Part shown: piece after piece, positions 9,812-18,701 of the stretch
How the letters are laid out: each line of letters begins with the position of its first letter
Position numbering within the stretch: the stretch's first letter is position 1
NCBI GenBank assembly: GCA_030407315.1
Contig: JALQPE010000176.1
Span: 186,001-250,000, forward strand
Length of the DNA stretch: 64,000 bases
From: Asparagopsis taxiformis
Lineage: Eukaryota > Rhodophyta > Florideophyceae > Bonnemaisoniales > Bonnemaisoniaceae
Direction: 5' to 3'
Made by a program: the position numbers and the translations under genes
The notes under the pieces: generated by a model
Database searches by the model: none
Told to the model about the DNA's origin: nothing
What the model saw: the letters and a program-made list of their open reading frames with translations, nothing else

Positions 9812-10519
9812 ATGGATCGTCAACAAACGCCCATGTCTACGGACAGAGGTCTGTCAAACGTGCTCGTCATAACTCTCGTAGTCGCCGCACTCCTCGTGCT
9901 CTGTATGGTGCTCCTCTTCGTGCGACTCATCCTGTGGCGCCGTCGAGCCATCCGTGCGCCGCCGCTCACCCCCGAACAAATGGAAGCTGCTCTCGCCAGC
10001 AACGACGCACTTCACATCGACCGCGAGCGAGTGGCCTTTGCAAATCTACCGCAACAAGCGCCCTCGGTGGTCAGAATGCAACGCCTGCTACAAAACAGCG
10101 GCCTATCCATCGAGGAGCTCAACTCTGTCGCACCAACCACTCCCTACGTCACCAAAGGCACAAACCCGCTCCGAGCCCTGCAAGACGCCGACAACGACGA
10201 CACCTGCGCCGTTTGTCTCGACCAAATGGACGCCGATGCCAAAACAAGACGCATGCCCTGTCAGCATGTCTTCCACGCAAAATGCATCGAAGACTGGGTC
10301 ACCAAAGTGAACCGATGCCCCGTCTGCAACACCTGTATCATAGACGAAGAAACGCTACAGAAAAACCGCACCGCCCTACTAGAAGGACGCGACCCGACCG
10401 CCCCCACCGCGCCGACGCGACAAAGGAGGCGCAGAACAAGGGGTCAGAACGGCATATTTGAACTTCGCGAATCTGCAAACGACCAATCCGACATCCCCGT
10501 GCCAGAAGCAACCCAATAA
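9812..10519 (+). CDS. Membrane-anchored RING-H2 finger protein (probable E3 ubiquitin ligase)
   Basis: A 235-residue protein from an ATG. Residues 15-42 are one hydrophobic helix followed by WRRRAIR, giving a cytosolic C-terminal part. The RING-H2 domain uses C132, C135, C150, H152, H155, C158, C169 and C172, in the order C3H2C3, with the PCQHVFHAKCIEDW signature. The tail is Arg-rich (RQRRRRTR) and acidic. ATL-type membrane RING ligases in plants have this layout; substrate and membrane are not readable. Its stop is only 19 bp from the stop of the convergent PRCC-like gene, so their 3' untranslated regions must overlap. Confidence 0.85.
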   Translation: MDRQQTPMSTDRGLSNVLVITLVVAALLVLCMVLLFVRLILWRRRAIRAPPLTPEQMEAALASNDALHIDRERVAFANLPQQAPSVVRMQRLLQNSGLSIEELNSVAPTTPYVTKGTNPLRALQDADNDDTCAVCLDQMDADAKTRRMPCQHVFHAKCIEDWVTKVNRCPVCNTCIIDEETLQKNRTALLEGRDPTAPTAPTRQRRRRTRGQNGIFELRESANDQSDIPVPEATQ

Positions 10520-10538
10520 GCGCGTCATCGTCGCGCGA

Positions 10539-11099
10539 TTAACGTCGTCGAATCGCGGCGTCGGACACACCCATCGAACGTTGCGCCGCACGCAAAGCAG
10601 CTGCATCCGCTGCAAGCGCCGTGATCTGATGCCGTCTCTTCTCCTCGCGCGACACGCCGGAGCGACTGGCGATGCGTCGCGCTTTGGATAATAACGCTCC
10701 GTGCGGCACATTGGCTTCCGTCGCTATCGCAGCCTCGGCGCTTGCGTCGACGTCGACAAATTGCACGTCGGAGATGTCGAAACCGCCGCGCGATAGCTCG
10801 CGTTGAAATTCATCCGGTCGTTGACGCGGCGATTTGCGACGTTTGTTGCGTGTTTTTGGTTTTTGTACTCCGTTGCCGAGATACCCCGCTTTGTGCCCCG
10901 TCGCCGCGCGTGTCTCCCCAGATCGTGCCGCTTGGTCGCTTGTGCTGTTTGCGCGCTTTGTTACTGGCGATGGCTCGGGATGTTTCGGCCGGGCTTCGGA
11001 TGGACGCGCTGCGGACGGCGCGTTTACTGGCGGCACAGGCGAGTCTGGGGAGGATTCGGAGGCGTCGGAATTGTAGTCGGCGACGAGAGAGAGAGACAT
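10539..11099 (-). CDS. PRCC-like nuclear protein
   Basis: A 186-residue protein from an ATG. Two features recall PRCC (mitotic checkpoint/splicing-associated protein): a start MSLSLVADYNSDASESS, like the MSLVAY.SSDESE start of that family, and a C-terminal helix EEKRRHQITALAADAAA, like its KxKHQIT segment. Between them is a Pro/Ser/Arg-rich disordered region with basic clusters (KTRNKRRK). The end (about 160-186) lacks the family's usual tail. Similarity rests on short motifs, so this is a moderate call. It converges with the RING gene and diverges from the gene at 11404. Confidence 0.5.
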   Translation of the reverse strand: MSLSLVADYNSDASESSPDSPVPPVNAPSAARPSEARPKHPEPSPVTKRANSTSDQAARSGETRAATGHKAGYLGNGVQKPKTRNKRRKSPRQRPDEFQRELSRGGFDISDVQFVDVDASAEAAIATEANVPHGALLSKARRIASRSGVSREEKRRHQITALAADAAALRAAQRSMGVSDAAIRRR

Positions 11100-11403
11100 A
11101 GTGTAGTTTTGTTATGTATGTATATGTGTAGCGGGCGGTGATGGGTCGCGCACTAAATCCGAGTGCGTGTAGTAAACTGCCAAGATGCTGTTGGCTTCAT
11201 TCCAACATAATTTTATCGATTACAATCCAATTTTTCAACTATTCAATCTCCGTCATTGTCCAACGTCATGACCCGTTATTAGAAACGCCGTTCCACTCTT
11301 CCACGACCAATAAATATCTCCATCCGTCATCGCGCCAGCCCTACTCATCTCACCCACTCCCCAACAATGAAGACATCCGCCCCATCCCACTAATTCGCGC
11401 ACA

Positions 11404-12531
11404 ATGAATCCCCAAACTTCGCTGCGTCTCCAGCGCCACCTCATCCTCGCCCTCGCATTCATCTACACCGCATTCCGAAACCGCAAACCACTCCTATCCA
11501 AACTCAATGCCATACTCGCCGCAATCCGCCGAACCGCGCATGCAGCAAATGTCGCCACATTAATCATGTCCCGCACATCAACCGACATGCTGCACTATCT
11601 CCAGCCCTCCCTCCCGCCGCCGCCGCGTCCACTGACGCGCACACGCGCCGCCAATCGCACGACGCACGCGCCGGTGCCGCGCTCCATCCGTCGTCTACTG
11701 CGTCTCGCCGCGAGTCCGGACGGACTGGCGATCCTGCGCGGCATGGCCGGCGGCGTCGGCCAGGGCGTCGTGCGCGAAATGGCCGCCCCCTCCGTCCATA
11801 AAGACGCCGCCACGAACACCATGGGCGTCTTTCTCGCCACCCTCGCCTCGCCGCAAGGCATGCATGTCGCGACGACACTCGTCTCGACCGCCGTGCGCGA
11901 GGCCGTCACATCCGCCATGCAGTTCCAGCACGCGAGGAACAGGGACGAGACGCCGCTGCCGGAGCTTATCATGCAGCGCGTTCTCAGCGACAAGGGGCGT
12001 GCCTTGCTCGTGGATCTTGTCTCCAATGTCACACGCATCGTGGTACCCATGCTGTTGCGCCCCGACGAGGGCGACCGACCCCACGTGCTGTCCCCCGTCG
12101 CGTCCCCGATGCGCAGGAAGAGACCACCCTCCTGGAAGGGCGCCGATAGCCCGAGTAAGCATATCGTCATGTCGATGATGCGCGCTCAGGGTAGTAGCGG
12201 GATTGTGGAGCGTCTGGCTTTGCTCGCGATCAGGGATAAGGCGCTGGTCAGAGACGTCGTCAGGACCGTCGTGGGTGAAGCTGTCAGGACGTATTTGACG
12301 ACCAAGTCGGAGCTGGAAGGCGGCGCGGATGCGGATACGCGTGGCGGAGATGCTGCTGATGCTGACGCCGGTAATGATGCTAGTCGCGGCCAGGTGCAGG
12401 GTAATGATAGGGAAGGAGAAATCGGGAAATCATTGTGGAGATTGATGATTGCTTCTGTTGTGACAGATTTGAAACGCGCACTCATTCGACGCGGTGAGGC
12501 GGAGAGCAGTCCTGGATGGGTTGTGTTTTGA
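11404..12531 (+). CDS. Unrecognised protein with N-terminal hydrophobic segment and repeated helical blocks
   Basis: A 375-residue protein from an ATG. The start (LILALAFIYTAFRN) is a hydrophobic segment followed by basic residues. Three blocks share a look: LAASPDGLAILRGMAGGVGQ near 103, LASPQGMHVATTLVSTAVRE near 148, and VLSDKGRALLVDLVSNVTR near 193. This S-P/D-x-G hydrophobic pattern resembles plant PHLOEM PROTEIN 2-LIKE A10 proteins, but I cannot confirm that. A fourth related helix (LAIRDKALVRDVVRTVVGE) follows near 275, then an acidic Ala/Asp/Gly-rich linker and a final helix. Organelle envelope location is possible from the N-terminus but not shown. GC content at third positions is high at the 5' end. 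Confidence 0.6.
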   Translation: MNPQTSLRLQRHLILALAFIYTAFRNRKPLLSKLNAILAAIRRTAHAANVATLIMSRTSTDMLHYLQPSLPPPPRPLTRTRAANRTTHAPVPRSIRRLLRLAASPDGLAILRGMAGGVGQGVVREMAAPSVHKDAATNTMGVFLATLASPQGMHVATTLVSTAVREAVTSAMQFQHARNRDETPLPELIMQRVLSDKGRALLVDLVSNVTRIVVPMLLRPDEGDRPHVLSPVASPMRRKRPPSWKGADSPSKHIVMSMMRAQGSSGIVERLALLAIRDKALVRDVVRTVVGEAVRTYLTTKSELEGGADADTRGGDAADADAGNDASRGQVQGNDREGEIGKSLWRLMIASVVTDLKRALIRRGEAESSPGWVVF

Positions 12532-12660
12532 GATTTGCTGGTTATAGGTTGTAACTTGTGCGGTATAACTGATGTAACTGGTAGCAGATATCTATATTAG
12601 ATGGAAACAGAGAGGTCGTGCGCTTGAGGTTTGTACATAAATTGAGCGGTTTCTCGCGTG

Positions 12661-13311
12661 CTATGTGCAGCGCGCTTTAAGTGGGTTTTTGATGGTTTTA
12701 CAACTGCGACGAATGGTAAGCGAGATACGCTCCCGTCGTTGCAAAGTTTGCCCAGACTCGCCTGCCTGGCAGTTGATTACAGAACGGTCCAGAACATCCG
12801 CGTCGCGCTGCGCGATCGCGTGGTAGAAATTGTGATAGACATCGTCAGCGATGATGAGCAATGATCGCGGGCGCAGAATCAAGCTGGCAGTTGGCGTGTC
12901 ACACGAAAGTGCCTCGGCTGACATTGTATAAAAGTCCATAACAATCGGCGACTGTAACGATATGATGGCCGCCAGTGGCTTGTAGGCCGGCCCGTCTACA
13001 TGGCGGTCGATTCCCTGCGAGGGCAAATAACGGTTCACAAGCACGTGGTTGGGAGGCGCTGCAGATGGAAAGACCGAGTGCGACACTAACTGTTCACAGA
13101 TTGAGTCGAGAAAGGACGGCAATGGCGTTGCTAGCATCCCCTTTATGTGCGGCAGTCCACCCCAGTTCTGCAAGGTACGATTGTTTAAATTTTTCCACTG
13201 TCTCGGATGCGAATGCAAATCGGCAAGCAACTGACGCTCCGTCTGCTGCGTGATAAAGCCGTCGTAATAGCGCAGACCGGGAAGGAGCGTCGAGACGAAC
13301 GGTTGCTCCAT
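12661..13311 (-). CDS. ALKBH6: ALKBH6-like Fe(II)/2-oxoglutarate dioxygenase
   Basis: A 216-residue protein; I use the ATG at 13309-13311 and not the non-ATG frame start upstream. The AlkB core shows the iron triad H104-x-D106 (RHVDGPAY) and H164 (NFYHAI), and the 2-oxoglutarate arginines in RERISLTIRR (R195, R201). ALKBH6-specific neighbourhoods include NRTLQNWGGLPHIKGM, PNHVLVNRYLPSQGI and SLLIIADDVYH. AlkB-family enzymes oxidatively demethylate nucleic acids or proteins; the ALKBH6 substrate is poorly defined. The position facing the lipase gene (225 bp) suggests a shared divergent promoter. Confidence 0.92.
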   Translation of the reverse strand: MEQPFVSTLLPGLRYYDGFITQQTERQLLADLHSHPRQWKNLNNRTLQNWGGLPHIKGMLATPLPSFLDSICEQLVSHSVFPSAAPPNHVLVNRYLPSQGIDRHVDGPAYKPLAAIISLQSPIVMDFYTMSAEALSCDTPTASLILRPRSLLIIADDVYHNFYHAIAQRDADVLDRSVINCQAGESGQTLQRRERISLTIRRSCKTIKNPLKARCT

Positions 13312-13535
13312 GAGTAGGCGAGGGGAGAGCAAATCTACACGCCAGATATTTGGCTGGGGAAAGTTTTATAAACAACGAATGTTATATCATCGATGATTTT
13401 CAGCGGCTGTGTTGTGCTGTACACAACAGATATGACTTGATAACATGTTAAACTGGCAGCACACAGCGTCATTTATAACCAAATGCAGAGGCGCTAATTT
13501 AGTTGCATCTCCACTTAACCATTCATTCAACCGGA

Positions 13536-15884
13536 ATGCGCCACTACGCTCCGCACAACACCCATGCCGAAACCTGGTCTGCAATCCCAGCAGCGTCGCG
13601 CTCCACGCCGCGTCGTCTCGTGCCCACCATTCGGCACTTCATAGCGTCTCTCACGCAGGCGCCGCGCGCCCTGGAGGCGCTCCACGCCAATATAGACGGC
13701 CCCTACGGTGCGCGCGACGACGTCCATGCAGCACGTGTTCTAGCAGCGCTGCAACGCTGGCTGCGTGTCACACCGCCATTGTCCGACATCGAGCTCGAGT
13801 CGTTGCAGGCGCTATCGCGTCGCGATGCCACCGTTCTGCCGTCGCCTCCGTCATCCGTCTGCGCTGCGTGCGGTGACCATTTGCGCCCTCATGTCAATAC
13901 TGGCGCTTTCTGGTGGCATGTGACCTCCCTGGTGATGTTCTGGATTGTCTATATGCTCTGGGCGATTGTCAAGGCGCTCGGTCGAATCGTGCATCGTGTG
14001 AATAGATATAGAACGCTTCGTATCGCAAAGAGTCGTCTCCAGTGGAGGATGGACCATGCAGATTTCTATTCAGAGTGGTATGCCGCTGCCAATGCGCTTG
14101 ATAGAATTGAGGATCGTGCCCATTGGAGATTGCAGCATGATCGGGCTAATTTTTGTGATGACTGTGCTGTCGAGTCCATGGGAGGTGACAATCCATCCAT
14201 TCCGCCTAGTGTTGAAAAGAGTTTGCAAGCCTTTTGTGATGTTGATATGATACATGCTAAGCTTGTGGAGCTGTCGCAATTGTATTGTCGTGGCGATGTG
14301 CGAGGGTTAGCATTTGCACTTCGTGCAAGTCTCATTCGCAATATTGGTGGCATGTGTCATCCCGAATTGCAGGCCCATAGCCGAGTTGGTACTAAGCGCG
14401 TTGTGGAAGATTATGTGGATGTTGTCTCGTACATTATTGCCTATATTGCACATTCCAAGTCCACCGCATCTAAGTCTGAAGCGTGTGATAATTCAATCAG
14501 TGAAGCTGAAGAATGCCTCGATGATGATTCTTCTGTTGTGGACGACAACCAACTTGGTATTAATGATAAGCTTGTGTTTCTCAATGAGGCCCGACACGCA
14601 TATGGCAGAACTGCTCTCATGTTGTCTGGCGGCGCTGCAATGGGCCTCAATCATCTCGGCGTGGTCAAGGCATTATTAGATCAAAACTTACTACCAAAGG
14701 TCGTTTGCGGTACATCGGCTGGTGCTTTGGTTGCGTCTATGGTTGGTATTTATAACGATGAGGAGTTGACCCAAATCATGAGTACAAAAGATCTCATCAA
14801 TCCCATTACACAGCAGCCTTTTTCTTTCAAATACTTTGATGAACACACGAGTATTACTAGGCGAATCCGGCGGTTCATGAGGAAACGGTGCATACAAGAT
14901 GTTCGTATGCTGCAGGACTGCCTTCGCAAGAATTATGGAGATCTGACATTTGAGGAAGCGTACATAAAAACCCATCGCATCCTAAACATAACAGTGTGCC
15001 CTCATCGCCGTTCGTCGGACCCGCCATTGCTGCTCAACTATCTCACAGCGCCGCGTGTAATCATCTGGTCGGCTGCATCGGCCTCATGCGCACTACCGCT
15101 CGTGTTTGCGCCGGTTGAATTGGTCGCAAAGACGGCAAACGGCCGTCTGGTGCCCTATCACCCCGACGGAGTACGATGGATCGATGGCTCCATCACATCG
15201 GACATTCCATTATCCCGAATTGGCGAATTGTTCAACGTGAACCATTTCATCGTCTCACAAACGAACCCACATGTTATCCCGCGCAGTATGGCGATATTAC
15301 AAACGCGCGTCGCACTGCTGATTAAATCCGAGCTGCAGTTTCGATATTGGCAACTACTGCAACTCGGCCTGATTCCGCGTCTACTGACATCCATCTTCCC
15401 ACATTTCATGCAACCGTATGCAGGCGATGTAACCATCATGCCCGACATTCGATTGGCAGATCTCACAACGCTGTTGAAGAATCCAACGCCGGATCGCGTG
15501 ATGTCTTGTCTAAGACGAGGAGAATTGCAAACGTATCCGTTTTTGGAGCGCATTAGATTGCACTGTCTCATTGAACAAACGCTGGATGCTTCGGTCGAGA
15601 AAGTTGCACGGGCAGCACGGCGGGGACGAAAGTCCAAGGGAAGTTCAATGTTTGGGAGAGTACCGTCATGGCTTTGGCTAGACGCGCTTTCAGCGGCCTC
15701 TGGCGACCTCAATGGCATTATTCATGCGTCAACAGTGCAGGACACTGTGCAGGGAACACCAGGAAGCGGTGAGGAAAACCGGGAGGATCGTGTAGTCGAT
15801 GGTGATGAGCAGATGGATTTTTCGTTCCACGCGCTCAGTGACTCGAGTGAGAGTTCTGTTGAAGGTGAACGCGTTATTTGTTAG
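13536..15884 (+). CDS. Patatin-domain triacylglycerol lipase (SDP1/Tgl3-5-like)
   Basis: A 782-residue protein from the ATG at 13536. The patatin fold has the oxyanion loop GGAAMG (365-370), the catalytic serine in GTSAGA (S394) and the dyad aspartate in WIDGSI (D550). One membrane-like helix lies near 126-150, and a region with DHADFYSEWYAAA and PELQAHSRVGTKR matches the layout preceding the patatin core in plant SDP1 and yeast Tgl3/4/5 lipases, which mobilise storage lipid at lipid droplets. An acidic, low-complexity segment (about 310-345) precedes the catalytic domain, and the C-terminus (about 715-782) is acidic and disordered. Function in storage-lipid turnover is inferred from the family. 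Confidence 0.92.
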   Translation: MRHYAPHNTHAETWSAIPAASRSTPRRLVPTIRHFIASLTQAPRALEALHANIDGPYGARDDVHAARVLAALQRWLRVTPPLSDIELESLQALSRRDATVLPSPPSSVCAACGDHLRPHVNTGAFWWHVTSLVMFWIVYMLWAIVKALGRIVHRVNRYRTLRIAKSRLQWRMDHADFYSEWYAAANALDRIEDRAHWRLQHDRANFCDDCAVESMGGDNPSIPPSVEKSLQAFCDVDMIHAKLVELSQLYCRGDVRGLAFALRASLIRNIGGMCHPELQAHSRVGTKRVVEDYVDVVSYIIAYIAHSKSTASKSEACDNSISEAEECLDDDSSVVDDNQLGINDKLVFLNEARHAYGRTALMLSGGAAMGLNHLGVVKALLDQNLLPKVVCGTSAGALVASMVGIYNDEELTQIMSTKDLINPITQQPFSFKYFDEHTSITRRIRRFMRKRCIQDVRMLQDCLRKNYGDLTFEEAYIKTHRILNITVCPHRRSSDPPLLLNYLTAPRVIIWSAASASCALPLVFAPVELVAKTANGRLVPYHPDGVRWIDGSITSDIPLSRIGELFNVNHFIVSQTNPHVIPRSMAILQTRVALLIKSELQFRYWQLLQLGLIPRLLTSIFPHFMQPYAGDVTIMPDIRLADLTTLLKNPTPDRVMSCLRRGELQTYPFLERIRLHCLIEQTLDASVEKVARAARRGRKSKGSSMFGRVPSWLWLDALSAASGDLNGIIHASTVQDTVQGTPGSGEENREDRVVDGDEQMDFSFHALSDSSESSVEGERVIC

Positions 15885-16468
15885 GAGAATCGGCGTTATG
15901 TATTCTAATGGTCTAACAGTGCTTTTGTAACATGTATAGAGTGAAGTTATGTATAAAACATATACAATGGAAAGAGAGGGGGCTGAAATTTTATGAGTTT
16001 AGGTTTGGATAAGGGTCGATGCAGATTGTGTAATTGTGTGCGAATCCTCGGCAGGGTGCAATTGTTTGACACATCGGACGCGTTCCAAGATGGTACCGAT
16101 GACGCAGTGACCTGTATCGACAGTTTGGGACGATCAAACAGTAGTAGTATTTGGGGGGAAACTGGGCCGCGTCAATTTTTTGTCGACGGCGATAATCAAC
16201 TCCCTTGGACATATTTTGGTATCGGCAATAATCACATCAACCTGTCGCATTGTTGCCAATGCGCTCGAGAAGGGCTCGCTTGACTGCCAATTGTGCCTCC
16301 ATTCCGCTTCATCTCCATGAGCCTGGTCGCTGGATGCACGCTCTAGCGATAATGTACAATGCCCACGCTAGACGAGGAGCACATGGTTTCTGATTTTACA
16401 TAAATACAACAAAGCCGGGCAGCGCGACCGGCGCAAAGTGAGAGAAAATGTACAAAGAGGGATGCAAC
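15885..16468. other. Convergent intergenic region, no gene seen
   Basis: About 580 bp between two convergent genes. Short mirror frames exist on both strands but show no domain. I see no repeat or RNA gene. Confidence 0.5.
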
Positions 16469-18013
16469 TTACAGCTCCATCTTCTCCGGATCGCCCTCAT
16501 CATCGCTAATTGCCACCATAGCGTCTTCAGCGGACGAGCTCGACACGCTTGATGTGACGGTGGTCTTCTTGGAGTCATCCGAAATGTCCTGCGCCATGGT
16601 ATGGTCCATCATAGCCTCGGTTGCATTGGCGGGCGACATACCGGATGGAGAGCGCGACAGAAACAAGAGACCTTCGAGCGCGTCATTAAAATGCGGCGAC
16701 TCTGGTTCAACGGACGACGGTGTTGACGGGCGCTTTTTATTGCGATTACGACGGGACGATGATAACTGCCCTTCTTCCTTGGGTTCCCAGCCGGGGTGCT
16801 GGCGCATCCACGCGTCGAGATTACGGCGACAGGGCGCCGCATTACCCGAGATGGTGCGTCCGTTGCTGGGATTCCACACGGTGACGCGCGGCTCACGGGG
16901 AGCGCGGAAGCTGCGTTCGAGGAAGGAGGCTGCGGGCTGCACGGGCAGCGAACTTGGACCTGGCTCGTAGCTTGCAATGGAAGCGGGGGAGCCCATGACT
17001 TCGAGTGCGCCAAAAGAGGAGGGCAGTGAGCTGGCGGCAAGATCCTTGAGTTCTTGCTGGCTCTTTGCGATACCACGGGTGAGCATATGGTGAGCACAGT
17101 ACACGACGGTGGCTTCAAGCTTGGGAGCGCCTACCTGGAGGGCGGTGTTTGTCCAACGATTGGGGTCTAGATCGGTTGGTGTGCAACCGGCCAAATGGAC
17201 TTGTTGTCCGAGTCGGAAGAGCGCTTCTTGAAGACGGACAAAGTCGTCGTTTGTCCAGCTCATCATTGCGGACTCATCGTATGGGGCGTCGCCGAGCTGT
17301 GCGAGGCGTGCGGCGGCATCGGTTGCTAGAAAAGTAGCGACGGGATAGCAGCAGAGAGCTGAAAAGGCGTCTGCGGCACTTCGAGATCTACGAGCTGCAC
17401 TTCTGCGTTTTGAGGACTTTAATTCATCGGCTTTCTCCTCCCATCCTGGATGGGCGTCTAGCCAAGTTTGGAGGTTTCGACGGTAGGGGGCGGCATTTCC
17501 GGCGACGGTTTTGCCGGTGTGGGGCTCCCAAACGGTGACGTGCTCGTCATCGGCGGAGAGACCGCCGAAGAGGGTGGCTGGGAAGGAGGGGAGGATGTTT
17601 GGGAGGGAGGTCGGAATGGCGGCGGGCGGGGTCACGAAGCGGCCGGTCGGGGGCCGAGCTGGTTGCGGGATCTGCACGGGTGCTGAGGGACGGAAGGGCG
17701 TGCGCTTGGCGGAAGCGGCTGGGGCGGATGGCGAGAGTGCGACGTGGGCCTGGACGGGTGTGGGTGCTGGTGCTGGAGCGGTCGATGTGGGCGGTGGTGG
17801 CGACGGTGTGTGGGCGGATTGCGGACGGGATTTCAGAGTGAAGACGGAGGATTGAACGGGCGCGGTGGGCGGCTGCTGATGAGAGGAGAAGGGTTGGAAA
17901 GAGGGGTTATTGTTGATCGTTGATGATGGAGCAAAGCGACGCGCTTGTGCGACGATTGATATGGGTGCGGTTGGTGTGGGCATCGATGTGGTGGTGTCGT
18001 TGTCTGACGGCAT
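16469..18013 (-). CDS. Pro/Ser-rich protein with duplicated VW-P-GNAAP-HPGWE motif
   Basis: A 514-residue protein from an ATG at 18011-18013. Residues 1-150 are disordered, rich in Pro, Ser, Thr and Ala. A 34-residue motif occurs twice, at 159-192 and 377-410: VTVWxPxxGxTxxGNAAPx, then RRNLxxWxxxHPGWE. Each copy is followed by a basic Lys/Arg/Ser cluster and then a hydrophobic A/L-rich segment, so the duplicated unit may be longer than the motif. Between the copies lies a helical region (about 215-340). The C-terminus is Ser-rich and acidic (SDDEGDPEKME). The composition and basic clusters suggest a nuclear protein, but I do not recognise the family and assign no function. Confidence 0.65.
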   Translation of the reverse strand: MPSDNDTTTSMPTPTAPISIVAQARRFAPSSTINNNPSFQPFSSHQQPPTAPVQSSVFTLKSRPQSAHTPSPPPPTSTAPAPAPTPVQAHVALSPSAPAASAKRTPFRPSAPVQIPQPARPPTGRFVTPPAAIPTSLPNILPSFPATLFGGLSADDEHVTVWEPHTGKTVAGNAAPYRRNLQTWLDAHPGWEEKADELKSSKRRSAARRSRSAADAFSALCCYPVATFLATDAAARLAQLGDAPYDESAMMSWTNDDFVRLQEALFRLGQQVHLAGCTPTDLDPNRWTNTALQVGAPKLEATVVYCAHHMLTRGIAKSQQELKDLAASSLPSSFGALEVMGSPASIASYEPGPSSLPVQPAASFLERSFRAPREPRVTVWNPSNGRTISGNAAPCRRNLDAWMRQHPGWEPKEEGQLSSSRRNRNKKRPSTPSSVEPESPHFNDALEGLLFLSRSPSGMSPANATEAMMDHTMAQDISDDSKKTTVTSSVSSSSAEDAMVAISDDEGDPEKMEL

Positions 18014-18122
18014 GATGATGATGATAGTGGTGGTGGTGGTGGTGGTGATGGCGGCGGCGACGACGACGACAGCGCGATGGACGGATGTCTAGTGGGTACG
18101 GAACGGTGGTGGTGGTGGTGGT
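18012..18122. repeat. Trinucleotide-rich stretch (ATG/GTG/GCG/GAC)n
   Basis: Runs of ATG, GTG, GCG and ACG triplets at 18012-18070, overlapping the start codon of the gene at 16469-18013, followed by a second GTG run at 18103-18122. Slippage here could move or duplicate the start codon. Confidence 0.9.
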
Positions 18123-18701
18123 GTGGAGAGATGAATGCGATTTATGGGTAATGGCATCAGAGGCTGAGGTGTGAAGTAATAATAATACAAATGGCGTTGA
18201 AATGTGTGAGTGGCTGCAGAACTTGTCCAACTGACGCTACGCAATGCGCGCGTGCAGATGGCGACTTGCGCATGCCAATGGCCTCTGTGACTAATTGACA
18301 ATGCCAATGCACAGCCATTACGGATGGTCGTCAAGGACGTACGGCTTACAGATTATTTTTCCGAAATTTGATCAGCAGCCTCTACTTGGCGTCTACCCAT
18401 TGGTCGTCCATTATACGTTGCCGCTCATTGGACGTGCAGCAGATTCGCAAGATGCACAACGTGTCGCACGATGAATGGCCATGTCTCGCCGTTTGTTGGC
18501 TCGTATTTCATCCAATGGACGGCACACATGCCGCAGTCGCAGCGGCGCGCTGCCACGCAGGCGCGAGATTTGGCCGCCATCAACCCTAGATTGCAATCTC
18601 CATCGCGCACCGATCGTCCAATCAAACGCTCCTCCATTCCTCATCATTGGTGCTGCGCACAAATATCATCCTCTGGATGCAAATGTCTAATATACTTTAT
18701 T
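18123..18701. promoter_or_regulatory. Intergenic region with several CCAAT boxes
   Basis: Upstream of the Pro/Ser-rich gene on the minus strand and downstream of PP2A B56. CCAAT or ATTGG pentamers occur repeatedly (for example near 18277, 18400, 18427, 18511 and 18618). No gene is seen. Confidence 0.4.

Noticed and set aside
11595..12170. Minus-strand frames of 104-191 codons opposite the gene at 11404-12531
   Set aside because: Arg/Gly/Ala-rich composition typical of shadows of GC-rich coding sequence.
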